This document shows, piece by piece, positions 33,006 through 42,661 of a stretch of 57,425 bases of DNA. Both the position numbers and the translations under genes were made by a program. Each line of letters starts with the position of its first letter. The first letter of the stretch is position 1. The notes under the pieces are model-generated. The model did not search any database. It worked only from the letters and a program-made list of their open reading frames with translations, and had not been told where the DNA came from. The stretch is from Lachnospiraceae bacterium. Lineage in GTDB: Bacteria > Bacillota > Clostridia > Lachnospirales > Lachnospiraceae. The stretch spans positions 1 through 57,425 of the forward strand of contig JAIDOW010000098.1 of NCBI GenBank assembly GCA_029063085.1. The letters are read 5' to 3'.

Positions 33006-33881
33006 ATGATTCAGGACGAGTTAAAGAAAAAGAAAGCAGGGCTGGTATTGGAAGGAGGAGCTTCAAGAGGTGTTTTTACCGCAGGAGCACTGGATTATCT
33101 GTTGGAACAGGATTTTCTGTTTCCATATGTGATTGGTGTATCTGCCGGAGCGTGTAATGCCCTAAGCTATGTATCCAGACAAAAAGGCAGAAGCTTTGAC
33201 TGCATGGCACCGGAGAAAAAGGAGGATTCCTATAAGAATTCTATAAGAAAAGCAATCAGACAGCGAAGTATTTATGATATGGATAAGCTGTTTGAAACCT
33301 TTCCAAACGAAACGTTTCCATATGATTTTGAAACTTATATTAATCAGGGTATGGAATGTGAAATGGTGGTAACCAATGCATACACAGGAAAGGCAGAATA
33401 TATGACGGAAAAGGAAAGTCCTTCGAGGCTATGCAATATCTGCCGGGCATCAGCCAGTCTGCCAGTGGCTGCTCCTATGGTTACGATAGACGGAGTTCCA
33501 TATATGGATGGTGGAGTAGCGGACTCTATCCCGTTAAAACATGCATTAAAGACAGGGCATAAAAAGAATGTTCTGATCCTTACCAGACCGTATGGATATC
33601 GTAAAAAATTTCCAAATGAAAAAGCAAGAATGCATATAGCTTTTTATAAGGACTATCCCAATCTTGTAAAAAGTATATATTATAGACCGTTTTATTATAA
33701 TAAAAGAATGGAAGCTATAGAACGGCTGGAGAGGGAAGGGAAAATATTTGTAATGCGGCCATCCTTAAAATGTCCGGACCGTACGGAAGTCAATCGTGAA
33801 AAATTACAGGCATTTTATAACCATGGATACTACACTATGGCTACGGAATTTGACAAAATGAAGAATTTTCTGGGCGTGTAA
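33006..33881 (+). CDS. Patatin-like phospholipase (YjjU/RssA-like)
   Basis: The 291-residue lipid acyl hydrolase has the oxyanion-hole GGASRGVF (residues 17-24), nucleophile serine in GVSAGA (GxSxG, about 43-48) and catalytic aspartate in MDGGVADSIPL (about 170). This is the complete Ser-Asp dyad of bacterial patatins. The C-terminal third (IYYRPFYYNKRMEAIERLEREGK region) matches the YjjU-type subgroup. It starts 14 bases after the stop of the AI-2E transporter and probably shares its transcript. A convergent small gene begins 3 bases beyond its stop. Confidence 0.9.
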   Translation: MIQDELKKKKAGLVLEGGASRGVFTAGALDYLLEQDFLFPYVIGVSAGACNALSYVSRQKGRSFDCMAPEKKEDSYKNSIRKAIRQRSIYDMDKLFETFPNETFPYDFETYINQGMECEMVVTNAYTGKAEYMTEKESPSRLCNICRASASLPVAAPMVTIDGVPYMDGGVADSIPLKHALKTGHKKNVLILTRPYGYRKKFPNEKARMHIAFYKDYPNLVKSIYYRPFYYNKRMEAIERLEREGKIFVMRPSLKCPDRTEVNREKLQAFYNHGYYTMATEFDKMKNFLGV

Positions 33882-33884
33882 TAA

Positions 33885-34064
33885 TTATACAAAGCGATTG
33901 AGCTCTTCATTGTATGCATAGTCAATAGAGGATAATTTTTTAGTGAGTTCAGACTGCTGTAGCTCCAGATCATCGCAGAGCTCATTCAGATTTTTATATT
34001 CATCCCGTAATTTTGTATTGATATAACTTAAGAGCATCATTGGATCATTTGGTATAGTTGCCAT
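33885..34064 (-). CDS. DUF4250-family small protein
   Basis: The 59-residue protein begins MATIPNDPMMLLSYINTKLR and contains NLNELCDDLELQQ and SIDYAYNEELNRFV, the characteristic pattern of DUF4250. The family is widespread in clostridia and its function is unknown. It looks helical and acidic. ATG 34064 has AAAAGGAG at the right distance; the ATG at 34073 touches that site. It converges on the patatin gene and has its own TTGACA promoter upstream. Confidence 0.85.
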   Translation of the reverse strand: MATIPNDPMMLLSYINTKLRDEYKNLNELCDDLELQQSELTKKLSSIDYAYNEELNRFV

Positions 34065-34099
34065 ACTGGTCATCTCCTTTTAAGTTAGTGTATACTTTT

Positions 34100-34128
34100 A
34101 TTTAATATAATATGGGATAAAATGTCAA
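34100..34128 (-). promoter_or_regulatory. Promoter of the DUF4250 gene
   Basis: On the minus strand, a perfect TTGACA (34123-34128) and TTAAAT (34100-34105) are 17 bases apart. Confidence 0.6.
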
Positions 34129-34189
34129 GAAAAATACAGTGATGTTAAATCATTTGTGAAAAAGAACGAAAATGCGGAAGGGACAGGGT

Positions 34190-35806
34190 ATGCGCAAACA
34201 TAAAAAGAATCGGATAGATGAGACAGAAAAAAACATTCACATCAAAGAAAAAATAGATCAGGATATAAAACAATACGAAATACATAAAGAACAATTTAAT
34301 GAAAAGACAGAAACGGTTAAAAAGCAGATAGAGGAAAAGACCATTAAGAATGTAAGAAGGAATACATACAGCTTTAAGCGGCTTTTACATGCAGCGTTCA
34401 ATCTAAGTGCAGATCAGGCAGAGTATGACGAGATTGATGACAGAATTGAATCCGGAGTTGTGCTTCGGGGAACCAATATGTGTATTCTGATTCTTGCTAT
34501 TTTTATTGCATCTGTGGGACTGAACATGAATTCTACCGCAGTTATCATTGGTGCAATGCTGGTTTCACCTTTAATGGGTCCGATTATGGGAATTGGTTTT
34601 TCCATTGCCATTTATGATACAAATTTATTGAAGCGTTCTGCAACGATTCTGTTATTTGAAGTAATGGTCGCACTTGCAACGTCTACGGTTTATTTTTCAT
34701 TGACACCGATTACAACAGCCAGTGCGGAACTGCTTGCGAGAACCAGCCCCAATGCATGGGATGTGATCATAGCAGTATGCGGCGGGCTTGCCGGTATGAT
34801 TGGTACAACGAGAAAAGAAAAGTCCAACATTCTGCCCGGAGTGGCAATTGCGACGGCTTTAATGCCGCCCCTTTGTACGGCAGGATATGGGCTTGCCATG
34901 GGCAATCTCCGGTATTTTGCCGGAGCCATGTATTTGTTTTGCATAAACGGAGTATTTATAGCCATTTCTACGATGCTGATTACTGTGTTTTTGCGTCTGC
35001 CTTCTAAGAATACAGCAAATGAAGAAACAAAAAAACAGATTACCAAAAGAGTAATATTGGTGGCTGTGGTAGCAATCGTGCCATCGGTGTTTCTAGGTGC
35101 GGATATCGTAAGGGATTCGGTTTTTGAAAATAATGTGAATAGTTTTGTGGAGAAGGAATTTCAGTTTGACAATACTCAGGTAGTAAAATATAACGTGGAT
35201 AATGAGAAAAAGGAGTTAAAGGTTGCGGTGATCGGAACAACACTAAGTCAGGATACGATAGCAAACCTTAATAAAAGTATGAAGGATTACCACATAGAAA
35301 GTCTGGCATTGAGGATTCAGCAGACAGAGGTAAAGGCGGGAATCACAACGGATGAGCTGGAGGCTTATGTAAAAAATGAAACCAGCCAGCTTTCGGCAGA
35401 AAATGAAGCGGATTATCAGGAAATTCAAAGTCAGCTGATTGCGGCACGTTCGGAATTATCAGCCTATAAGGAAAAAGAGGTGGATGTTTTGTCATTGCAG
35501 GAAGAATTGATCGTGTTGTATTCCGCTATAACAAAGATACAGATAGGATATCTGAATGGTGAAGATATGGAGCAGCTGACCGTTATCCTGCAAGTGGCAA
35601 ATGAGTTGACGGATGAGGAAATAAAAAGGATTGGAAGCTGGATGGAAAAACGTCTGGAAACAGAAAATATTGTGGTGTATCAGAGTTTGGAAGGTGTTCT
35701 TTATCCAATGGGAAGCAGGGTGAAAGGGGATGAAAATACAGAAGATGAAGAGAATGACAGAGAAAAGACGGAACAGTCAGAGGATATAAAGGAAGAAACA
35801 GAATAA
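34190..35806 (+). CDS. DUF389/TIGR00341-family membrane protein
   Basis: The 538-residue protein has a charged N-terminal coiled coil (1-75), a membrane domain of about six helices (roughly 95-310) and a soluble C-terminal part (about 310-538). The DUF389 core is clear: SVGLNMNSTAVIIGAMLVSP, GPIMGIGFSIAIYD, GVAIATALMPPLCTAGYGLA. The C-terminal region contains long Glu/Lys helices (about 385-430) and ends in a very acidic tail. The family function is unknown; some members respond to osmotic or cell-wall stress. AAGGGA sets ATG 34190 rather than ATG 34172. Followed by argJ after 66 bases. Confidence 0.85.
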   Translation: MRKHKKNRIDETEKNIHIKEKIDQDIKQYEIHKEQFNEKTETVKKQIEEKTIKNVRRNTYSFKRLLHAAFNLSADQAEYDEIDDRIESGVVLRGTNMCILILAIFIASVGLNMNSTAVIIGAMLVSPLMGPIMGIGFSIAIYDTNLLKRSATILLFEVMVALATSTVYFSLTPITTASAELLARTSPNAWDVIIAVCGGLAGMIGTTRKEKSNILPGVAIATALMPPLCTAGYGLAMGNLRYFAGAMYLFCINGVFIAISTMLITVFLRLPSKNTANEETKKQITKRVILVAVVAIVPSVFLGADIVRDSVFENNVNSFVEKEFQFDNTQVVKYNVDNEKKELKVAVIGTTLSQDTIANLNKSMKDYHIESLALRIQQTEVKAGITTDELEAYVKNETSQLSAENEADYQEIQSQLIAARSELSAYKEKEVDVLSLQEELIVLYSAITKIQIGYLNGEDMEQLTVILQVANELTDEEIKRIGSWMEKRLETENIVVYQSLEGVLYPMGSRVKGDENTEDEENDREKTEQSEDIKEETE

Positions 35807-35872
35807 TGCAGTTTTTTAATGATATTAACTTTAAAAGGCTGTTTATAATGGATATGAGTGAAGGAGGATAAT

Positions 35873-37120
35873 ATGATGGAAATGCAACAGTTTGAAGGAT
35901 ATACATATGTAGAGGGTGGTGTTTGTGCAGCAAAGGGATTTCAGGCAAATGGGTTACATTGCGGGCTTGTTGAAAATAAAGATAAGAATGATCTGGCCTT
36001 AGTGGTCAGCGACAGTATCTGTAATACCGCAGCAGTATATACTACGAATAAAGTAAAGGGTGCACCGATTATCGTGACCCAAAAGCATCTTGCATCAACA
36101 AAGGGAAAGGCACGGGCAGTGATCGTCAATTCCAAGAATGCCAATACCTGTAATGCAGACGGAGAACAAAAAGCACAGAGAATGACAGAACTTGCAGCAA
36201 GGGAATTAGGAATCTCTGCCGATTTGATACTTGTGGCATCTACTGGAGTGATTGGAGTAGTTCTGCCGATTGAACCGATTGAAAATCACATAAAAGAACT
36301 GGCAGATGGGCTTTCTTATGATGGAAATGCCAAAGCAGTCAATGCAATTATGACAACGGATACCGTACCAAAGGAAGTGGCAGTAAAATTCATGATTGGC
36401 GGGACAACCTGTACTTTAGGGGGAATGGCAAAGGGAAGCGGCATGATTCATCCTAATATGGCAACGACCCTTAATTTTGTGACGACCGATGCCAATATTT
36501 CTACTTCTCTGGTACAAAAAGCACTCTCGGAGGTCACAAAGATTACTTATAACTGTTTAAGCATTGACGGAGACACCTCTACCAATGATATGGTCTGTGT
36601 GATGGCAAATGGTATGGCGGGAAATGCCGGGATTACGGAGGAAGATACCGATTATGAGGTGTTTAAACAGGCGCTTTATATCGTTATGATGAATATGACC
36701 AGAATGCTTGCAAAAGATGGGGAAGGTGCAACAAAACTGATTGAATGTACCGTTTCAGAGGCAGGAAATCTGGAGACTGCCATTACCGTAGCAAAGAGTG
36801 TAATTCATTCCTCGTTGTTTAAGTGTGCAGTTTTTGGGGAAGATGCTAACTGGGGTAGAATTTTATGTGCAATGGGATATGCTGAGGCTGATTTTGATAT
36901 CGATAAAGTAAATGTAGATCTGGCATCTTCAAAAGGGGTGCTTCCAGTATGCAGAAATGGTGCAGGTGTTGCATTTTCGGAAGAATTTGCAAAGGAGGTT
37001 CTTGCAGAAGATGAAATATTTGTAAATATATCCCTTCAGGCGGGAGATGCGGAGGCTAAAGCATGGGGATGTGATCTGACTTATGATTATGTGAAAATTA
37101 ATGGGGATTATCGTTCTTAA
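35873..37120 (+). CDS. argJ: Ornithine acetyltransferase / N-acetylglutamate synthase
   Basis: The 415-residue ArgJ transfers acetyl from N-acetylornithine to glutamate (the cyclic arginine pathway). It is made as a precursor that cleaves itself between A197 and T198 in NMATTLNFVTTDA; Thr198 becomes the nucleophile. Other landmarks are VNSKNANTCNA, ASTGVIG and FKCAVFGEDANWGRIL. Length is normal. AGGAGG at 35862-35867 allows ATG 35873 or 35876. No other arginine gene is present in this window, so argJ is separated from the rest of its pathway. Confidence 0.95.
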   Translation: MMEMQQFEGYTYVEGGVCAAKGFQANGLHCGLVENKDKNDLALVVSDSICNTAAVYTTNKVKGAPIIVTQKHLASTKGKARAVIVNSKNANTCNADGEQKAQRMTELAARELGISADLILVASTGVIGVVLPIEPIENHIKELADGLSYDGNAKAVNAIMTTDTVPKEVAVKFMIGGTTCTLGGMAKGSGMIHPNMATTLNFVTTDANISTSLVQKALSEVTKITYNCLSIDGDTSTNDMVCVMANGMAGNAGITEEDTDYEVFKQALYIVMMNMTRMLAKDGEGATKLIECTVSEAGNLETAITVAKSVIHSSLFKCAVFGEDANWGRILCAMGYAEADFDIDKVNVDLASSKGVLPVCRNGAGVAFSEEFAKEVLAEDEIFVNISLQAGDAEAKAWGCDLTYDYVKINGDYRS

Positions 37121-37312
37121 TGCGTTGACATTAATTTCTCTGATAGCACTATTTCCTAAACCTCAGCGTAGCTACCGTTATGCCTGTGTTTGTGAAGTGG
37201 TACTTACAGAAAAATTTTTTACGCAAAAGAACCTGTTATTTAGTGAAGGATGTACTAGTGTAACGATTTTGTATAAAAAAGAAATTTATTAGCAGACTAA
37301 AAATAAGATATT

Positions 37313-37320
37313 GTTATAAT
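37313..37320 (+). promoter_or_regulatory. Extended -10 before pepD
   Basis: TG-T-TATAAT with no clear -35. Transcription from it would leave a leader of about 16 bases containing AGGAGG. The rest of the 222-base gap after argJ shows no gene or terminator. Confidence 0.4.
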
Positions 37321-37342
37321 AAAAAGAAACAGGAGGCTGTTT

Positions 37343-38839
37343 ATGGGAGTGTTATCTGATCTGGAACCGACAAGAGTATTTTATTATTTTGAAGAGATTT
37401 GTAAAATTCCCCATGGTTCTTATCACGAGCGTGCAATCAGTGATTATCTGACAGATTTTGCAAAGGAACATGGCTTTCAGGTATACCAGGATCATTTATA
37501 TAATGTGGTTATGCTTGTTCCGGCAAGTGACGGTTATGAACAGGAGGAACCGGTTATTTTGCAGGGACATATGGATATGGTCTGTGAAAAAAGTGCAGAT
37601 GCATCCATTGATATGGAAAAAGAAGGACTTACACTTATGGTGGAGGGAGATTATGTATCGGCAAAGGATACTACATTGGGAGGAGATGATGGAATAGCCC
37701 TTGCTTATATGCTTGCAATTGCCGAGAGTAAGGATATTGCACATCCACCGCTTGAACTGGTGTTTACAGTGTCGGAAGAAGTGGGAATGGAAGGAGCCAG
37801 CGGTATTGATCTATCTATGTTAAAAGGTCACTGTATGCTGAATTTAGATTCTGAAGAGGAAGGAGTTTTTCTAAGCAGCTGTGCAGGTGGTCTGTCTACC
37901 TGTTCCAGACTGCCTGTTGAATGGGAGAAATCACCGGAGGTACTTTGGTACGAAATATCCGTATCGGGACTGCTGGGAGGGCATTCCGGCTGTGAGATAG
38001 ATAAGGGACGGGCGAATGCAAATAAGATATTGGGCAGAGTCCTTAATGAATTAAAGAGCAGGGTACATTTTTATCTGAGTGGCATGGACGGAGGAAAAAA
38101 GGAAAATGCGATTCCTTTGCGGGCATCAGCGGTCCTTGGCATGACGGAGGAAGAAGCAATAACAGCAAAAGAAACGGTTAGGGAATTAAATGAGGTGCTA
38201 AAAGCGGAATATGGCAGAACCGATGCGGGAATTACATTGGGCATAAAGTCTCTTCCTTTGGAAAAAGCAGGTGGACAGGGAAAGGAAGCAGTTCCACAGA
38301 AGGTATTGCAGCGAAGACAGGTACTTGACAGGGTAAGCCTTTCTAAAGTCATTACCCTTCTTATGACTTTGCCGGATGGTGTTCAGGGAATGAGTATGTC
38401 AGTCCCTGGTCTGGTAGAAACATCTTTAAATCTAGGTATTATGAGACTTACGGAAGAATGTCTGATCATGCAGCATGCTGTTCGGAGCAGTGTTACGACG
38501 AAGAAACATTACGTAGCTGCCCAGGTGGAGAGTCTGGTAAGTGAGCTTGGTGGTAAAGTGGAAAGGAAAGGTGAATATCCTGCGTGGGAGTACAGGGAAG
38601 AATCGGTGGTACGTCCTAAGATTATTTCGCTCTATGAAAAAATGTATGGAAAAGAACCAGTTGTTGAAGGGATTCATGCAGGCTTGGAATGTGGTCTGCT
38701 GGCAGGCAAGATAAAAGATTTAGATTGTATTGCCATGGGACCGGATATCCTGGATATTCACACCACAGCAGAGAGATTGAGTATTTCTTCTACGAAGCGG
38801 GTATATGAATTTTTGCTTGCATTTTTAAGACAAAAGTAG
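37343..38839 (+). CDS. pepD: Aminoacyl-histidine dipeptidase (M20 family)
   Basis: The 498-residue zinc peptidase cleaves Xaa-His and other dipeptides. Metal-binding and catalytic motifs are GHMDMVCEK (His and Asp), TTLGGDDGIALAYML (bridging Asp), FTVSEEVGMEGA (catalytic Glu pair), LNLDSEEEG and a late HAGLECGLL (final His). The lid domain (about 205-385) includes SGLLGGHSGCEI. The insertion after residue 310, QGKEAVPQKVLQRRQ, is lysine-rich and probably a loop. AGGAGG precedes ATG. It is a single gene, followed by ispF on the same strand. Confidence 0.93.
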   Translation: MGVLSDLEPTRVFYYFEEICKIPHGSYHERAISDYLTDFAKEHGFQVYQDHLYNVVMLVPASDGYEQEEPVILQGHMDMVCEKSADASIDMEKEGLTLMVEGDYVSAKDTTLGGDDGIALAYMLAIAESKDIAHPPLELVFTVSEEVGMEGASGIDLSMLKGHCMLNLDSEEEGVFLSSCAGGLSTCSRLPVEWEKSPEVLWYEISVSGLLGGHSGCEIDKGRANANKILGRVLNELKSRVHFYLSGMDGGKKENAIPLRASAVLGMTEEEAITAKETVRELNEVLKAEYGRTDAGITLGIKSLPLEKAGGQGKEAVPQKVLQRRQVLDRVSLSKVITLLMTLPDGVQGMSMSVPGLVETSLNLGIMRLTEECLIMQHAVRSSVTTKKHYVAAQVESLVSELGGKVERKGEYPAWEYREESVVRPKIISLYEKMYGKEPVVEGIHAGLECGLLAGKIKDLDCIAMGPDILDIHTTAERLSISSTKRVYEFLLAFLRQK

Positions 38840-38906
38840 GACGGCTGTACAGTGTATGAGACGACCGGTATCTGTTGCCGGATTATGAAGAAGAGGAGAA
38901 TAGAAG

Positions 38907-39458
38907 ATGCGGGTAGGAATGGGATATGATGTGCACAAATTGACAGAGGGAAGAAGGCTGATACTGGGAGGAGTCAATATACCGTATGAAAAGGGACTGT
39001 TGGGACATTCGGATGCGGATGTTTTAACACATGCCGTTATGGATGCCCTTCTTGGTGCAGCTGCATTAGGAGATATCGGGCGACATTTTCCTGATACGGA
39101 TGAGGCGTATAAAGGAGCCAACAGTATTGAACTGCTTCGTCATGTGAAGAAGCTGTTGGATGAGAAGCAATATATCATAGGAAATATTGATGCTACCATA
39201 ATCGCACAGCGGCCGAAGCTGGCGGCATTTATTCCTGATATGGTGACCACCATAGCAGAAGCTTTGGGTTTGCAGGAAAACCAGGTGAATATTAAGGCAA
39301 CGACAGAAGAAGGATTAGGATTTACCGGATCCGGAGAGGGAATCAGTTCTCAGGCAGTTTGTCTATTAGAAACTGTAGCAAATTATAATTATGATGACAG
39401 GATGGGAGAAACCGTAAAAAACTGTGGGGGATGCAGCGGATGTCGGATGATGTCCTAG
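38907..39458 (+). CDS. ispF: 2-C-methyl-D-erythritol 2,4-cyclodiphosphate synthase with Cys tail
   Basis: The 183-residue enzyme forms MEcPP in the MEP isoprenoid pathway. It has [11 protein letters not shown] (Asp8 and His10 zinc ligands), [20 protein letters not shown] (further His), [10 protein letters not shown] and [17 protein letters not shown], all intact. IspF normally ends around residue 155-160. Here about 25 residues follow and end in [12 protein letters not shown], with three cysteines spaced CxxCxxC. This could be a metal- or Fe-S-binding tail. It follows pepD by 67 bases; GAGGAG precedes ATG. Confidence 0.93.
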   Translation: MRVGMGYDVHKLTEGRRLILGGVNIPYEKGLLGHSDADVLTHAVMDALLGAAALGDIGRHFPDTDEAYKGANSIELLRHVKKLLDEKQYIIGNIDATIIAQRPKLAAFIPDMVTTIAEALGLQENQVNIKATTEEGLGFTGSGEGISSQAVCLLETVANYNYDDRMGETVKNCGGCSGCRMMS

Positions 39459-39529
39459 GGCAGTTGGATTTTCGTTGTCTGGGATATGTCCGATAGATAA
39501 TAGATGGAAAGATGTTAAAGGAGTGTCAA

Positions 39530-40687
39530 TTGGAACAGGTGGATAATCAGAATCGTATTGATAAAATCTGTACAGATGATGACAGGAAGCGGGAGGAATT
39601 ATTTTTAAGGGAATTGTGGAGAGAATGTTTCAATGATCCCAAAACCTATGAAGATTTCTATTTTACAAGAGTATATGGAAAGAATACCGTCTATACAATA
39701 AAAGGCAGGGGGATGGTTCATTTGAACCCATATGTCTGCAAGATATGTGGCAGGGAAAAAAAGCTGCACTACATTGTGGGGGTAGGAACGCATTTTTCCC
39801 AGAGAAGAAAGGGGATTATGCGGCAGCTGTTAAGACGGGCATTTATAGATATGTATGCAAACCAGGAACCTTTTACATATTTAATGCCGGCTGATGTAAG
39901 ATATTATGAGCCTTTTGGTTTTTTCAGTATCAGTGAAAGAACGGAGATGATGCTGGCAAGGGATAAAAAGCAGCCCGATCGGATAGCGTCCGGTGAGGAA
40001 GATACCGGGAAACAGGATATCCTTTATATGGACTATATGAGAATGCAAAGCATCTTAAATCCGAAGGAGCAGAAACAGCTATATAATAAGATTGATTATT
40101 TACTGGAAACAAAGTACCATGTTTTTGCAAAGCATGATGCACTTTATTTTGAACTGCTTGCAGAGGAAAAGGCATGTCAGAACGGAGATGTTGTATTTTG
40201 TTTTGAAAGGGATTTTGATATAGATAATTTGTTGGGATTTTTCGCATATAGTATGGAAGAGGCGAAAGCTTATGTGGAACAGAATGTGTTTGATAACAAT
40301 ATTTTTTCAGAGCAGGTATATGCAGCTATAAGAGGCTATATCCAGACGGCAGACAGAATCCAGGTAATAGAGAGATTTCCGTTTATGGTAAGGATTATCG
40401 ATGTATTGGAATGTATTAAGCTGTATTCGGAAAGTTTTTATTCCTATGCGGTGGAGAAAAAAAAGATTCTGATTTCAGATGACGAGATTTTTGAAAATAA
40501 TGGGATATATTCGTTTTTTCTAAAGGAAAATCAGGTTTTTGTACAAAAACGGTCAGCTTTGAATCAGGATAAGACAGCAGACGGGGTTTGTATGGAGTGG
40601 GATATGCGAATGACGATAGCAGAACTGACAGACATACTTTTTGGTGATTTAGAAAAAGACAGGGTATTTTTTGCGGAAATTGTTTAA
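39530..40687 (+). CDS. Eis-like GNAT acetyltransferase
   Basis: The protein has about 385 residues. The N-terminal GNAT domain (to about 160) has the acetyl-CoA loop VGVGTHFSQRRKGIMRQLLRRA and a PADVRYYEPFGFF strand, the pattern of the Eis/Acetyltransf_9 group. The C-terminal part (about 280-385) resembles the SCP2-like domain of that group. The acceptor is unknown; Eis homologues acetylate many amines. The start is uncertain: AAAGGAG at 39517-39523 best fits TTG 39530, while ATG 39512 lies ahead of that site. Its 3' end precedes the promoter of cysS. Confidence 0.78.
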   Translation: MEQVDNQNRIDKICTDDDRKREELFLRELWRECFNDPKTYEDFYFTRVYGKNTVYTIKGRGMVHLNPYVCKICGREKKLHYIVGVGTHFSQRRKGIMRQLLRRAFIDMYANQEPFTYLMPADVRYYEPFGFFSISERTEMMLARDKKQPDRIASGEEDTGKQDILYMDYMRMQSILNPKEQKQLYNKIDYLLETKYHVFAKHDALYFELLAEEKACQNGDVVFCFERDFDIDNLLGFFAYSMEEAKAYVEQNVFDNNIFSEQVYAAIRGYIQTADRIQVIERFPFMVRIIDVLECIKLYSESFYSYAVEKKKILISDDEIFENNGIYSFFLKENQVFVQKRSALNQDKTADGVCMEWDMRMTIAELTDILFGDLEKDRVFFAEIV

Positions 40688-40718
40688 GGAAAGGTGCAGG
40701 AGAAAGAATGAATTTTCA

Positions 40719-40747
40719 TTGACAAACAGTATCGTTAAAAATATACT
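40719..40747 (+). promoter_or_regulatory. Promoter of the cysS operon
   Basis: A perfect TTGACA (40719-40724) and TATACT (40742-40747) with 17 bases between. It leaves a leader of about 70 bases. The leader is too short for a T-box, and no T-box motif is seen. Confidence 0.75.
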
Positions 40748-40820
40748 AATATGTGTCCAAAAAGAAAATGGAGTTTCTTCTTTGACGGGAAAAAGGAAGA
40801 ACCGGGAAGGAATAAAAAAT

Positions 40821-42227
40821 ATGAAGATTTATAATACAATGACAAGAAAAAAAGAGGATTTTGTCCCAATCCGTGAGAATAAAGTGGGGATTTATGTGTG
40901 CGGTCCCACGGTATATGATTATATTCATATGGGAAATGCCAGACCGATGATAGTGTTTGATACGCTTAGAAGATATTTGATGTATAAGGGATATGATGTG
41001 AATTATGTATCCAATTTTACTGATGTGGATGATAAGATTATCAAACGTGCAATGGAGGAGGGGATACCCTCCGTGGAGATTTCCGAGCGTTATATTGAAG
41101 AAGTGAAGAAGGATATGAAGGCTTTGAATGTAATGGAGGCGACGACGCATCCCAAGGCAACGGAAGAGATTCCAGATATGATTGATATGATAAAAGTACT
41201 GATAGAAAAAGGGCATGCCTATGAAGTGAACGGTACTGTGTACTTTCGTACGAGAAGCTTTCCAGGTTATGGGAAGCTTTCTAAGAAAAATATTGATGAT
41301 TTGGAGGCGGGACACAGAGATATCAAGGTGGCCGGAGAGGAAGAAAAGGAAGATTTTCTGGATTTTGTACTCTGGAAACCGAAGAAGGAGGGAGAGCCGT
41401 CATGGGAATCTCCCTGGGGAGAGGGCAGACCAGGCTGGCATTTGGAGTGTTCTGTTATGTCAAAGAAGTATATCGGAGATATTATTGATATTCATGCGGG
41501 CGGTGAGGATTTGATATTTCCTCATCATGAAAATGAGATCGCCCAAAGCGAGGCAGCAAATGATGTAGAATTTGCGAGATATTGGATGCACAACGGATTT
41601 TTGAAGATTGATGGAGAAAAGATGTCAAAATCTCTGGGCAACTTTTTTACAATACGTGATATCGGGAAAAAATATCCGTTACAGGTTATTCGCTTTTTTA
41701 TATTGAGTGCCCATTACAGAAGTCCTCTTAATTTTGCAGATACTTTAGTGGAGTCTTCAAAATCTTCGCTGGAACGGATTTTAAATGCCATGTCAAAGTT
41801 AAAGGACGCTATGGACTATGCGGAAGAAAAAGAGGTATCTGCCAAGGAGAAAGAACTGCTCGCAAAGATTGAAGAGTATGTGACAAAATATGAGGCGGCA
41901 ATGGAAGATGATCTAAACACTGCGGATGCGATTTCTGTTATCTTTGAGATGGTAAAGTTTGCTAACAGTAGTATTTCTTCTTCCAATGCGAAAATAGTGG
42001 TAGAAAAAATGTACGCCGTTATCGGAAAGCTTTGTGATATTCTTGGTATTATCACGGAGACGGAGACCGAGATATTGGACAGTGATATTGAAGCATTGAT
42101 TGAAGAAAGACAGGCAGCCCGAAAGGCAAAGAATTTTGTCAGGGCAGATGAAATTCGTGATATACTTGCTGGTCAAGGCATTATATTGGAGGATACCAGA
42201 GAGGGTGTAAAGTGGAAGAGAGCTTAG
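40821..42227 (+). CDS. cysS: Cysteinyl-tRNA synthetase
   Basis: The 468-residue class I synthetase charges tRNA-Cys. The signature is GIYVCGPTVYDYIHMGNARP (zinc Cys and HIGH-equivalent HMGN), then GWHLECSVM and GGEDLIFPHHENE (further zinc ligands), and the KMSKSLGN loop. The anticodon-binding C-terminus ends with EDTREGVKWKR, typical for the family. The frame is open up to 40671 through the promoter, but GGAAGGA sets ATG 40821. The last 16 bases overlap mrnC, as in the conserved Firmicute cysS-mrnC-rlmB order. Confidence 0.96.
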   Translation: MKIYNTMTRKKEDFVPIRENKVGIYVCGPTVYDYIHMGNARPMIVFDTLRRYLMYKGYDVNYVSNFTDVDDKIIKRAMEEGIPSVEISERYIEEVKKDMKALNVMEATTHPKATEEIPDMIDMIKVLIEKGHAYEVNGTVYFRTRSFPGYGKLSKKNIDDLEAGHRDIKVAGEEEKEDFLDFVLWKPKKEGEPSWESPWGEGRPGWHLECSVMSKKYIGDIIDIHAGGEDLIFPHHENEIAQSEAANDVEFARYWMHNGFLKIDGEKMSKSLGNFFTIRDIGKKYPLQVIRFFILSAHYRSPLNFADTLVESSKSSLERILNAMSKLKDAMDYAEEKEVSAKEKELLAKIEEYVTKYEAAMEDDLNTADAISVIFEMVKFANSSISSSNAKIVVEKMYAVIGKLCDILGIITETETEILDSDIEALIEERQAARKAKNFVRADEIRDILAGQGIILEDTREGVKWKRA

Positions 42228-42640
42228 ATTATTTTCAGTATTTCAAAGAGAATTTCCGGGTGGAACACAGAAATCCGGAGACTTATTCTCCGCTGGCACT
42301 TGCTTATATCGGAGACAGCGTTTTTGATATCATGGTGAGGACTATCGAGGTAAGTAAGGTGAATAAGCAGGTAAATAAATATCATAAAGATGTAAGCAAG
42401 ATTGTGTGTGCGACGGCTCAGGCAAAAATGATACTGGCTATTTATGAAAAATTGACAGAAGAAGAGCGTGCGGTATATAAGCGGGGAAGGAATGCGAATT
42501 CTTATACCAAGGCAAAGAACGCTTCCAGAACGGATTACCGGAATGCTACCGGATTTGAAGCATTATTAGGATATCTATACATGAAAGAGGATTTTGAAAG
42601 GCTTACAGACGTTGTGAAAATGGCTTTGGAGAGCTTATAA
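42212..42640 (+). CDS. mrnC: Mini-ribonuclease III (23S rRNA maturation)
   Basis: The 142-residue RNase III-like enzyme lacks a double-stranded RNA-binding domain and trims 23S rRNA precursor ends. The catalytic block is LALAYIGDSVFDIMVR (acidic residues) with the second acid in GFEALLGYLYM. RGRNANSYTKAKNA is the family signature. GTG 42212 lies inside the end of cysS, so translation is coupled. Length and gene order match Bacillus and clostridial mrnC. Confidence 0.93.
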   Translation: MEESLDYFQYFKENFRVEHRNPETYSPLALAYIGDSVFDIMVRTIEVSKVNKQVNKYHKDVSKIVCATAQAKMILAIYEKLTEEERAVYKRGRNANSYTKAKNASRTDYRNATGFEALLGYLYMKEDFERLTDVVKMALESL

Positions 42641-42661
42641 ACGGAAAGGAAAAAGAAAAAT

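Noticed and set aside
40748-40820. T-box riboswitch before cysS
   Set aside because: The leader is only about 70 bases and has neither the T-box core nor an antiterminator; only a weak hairpin is seen.
40671-40820. N-terminal extension of CysS
   Set aside because: It runs through a perfect TTGACA-17-TATACT promoter and has no family similarity.
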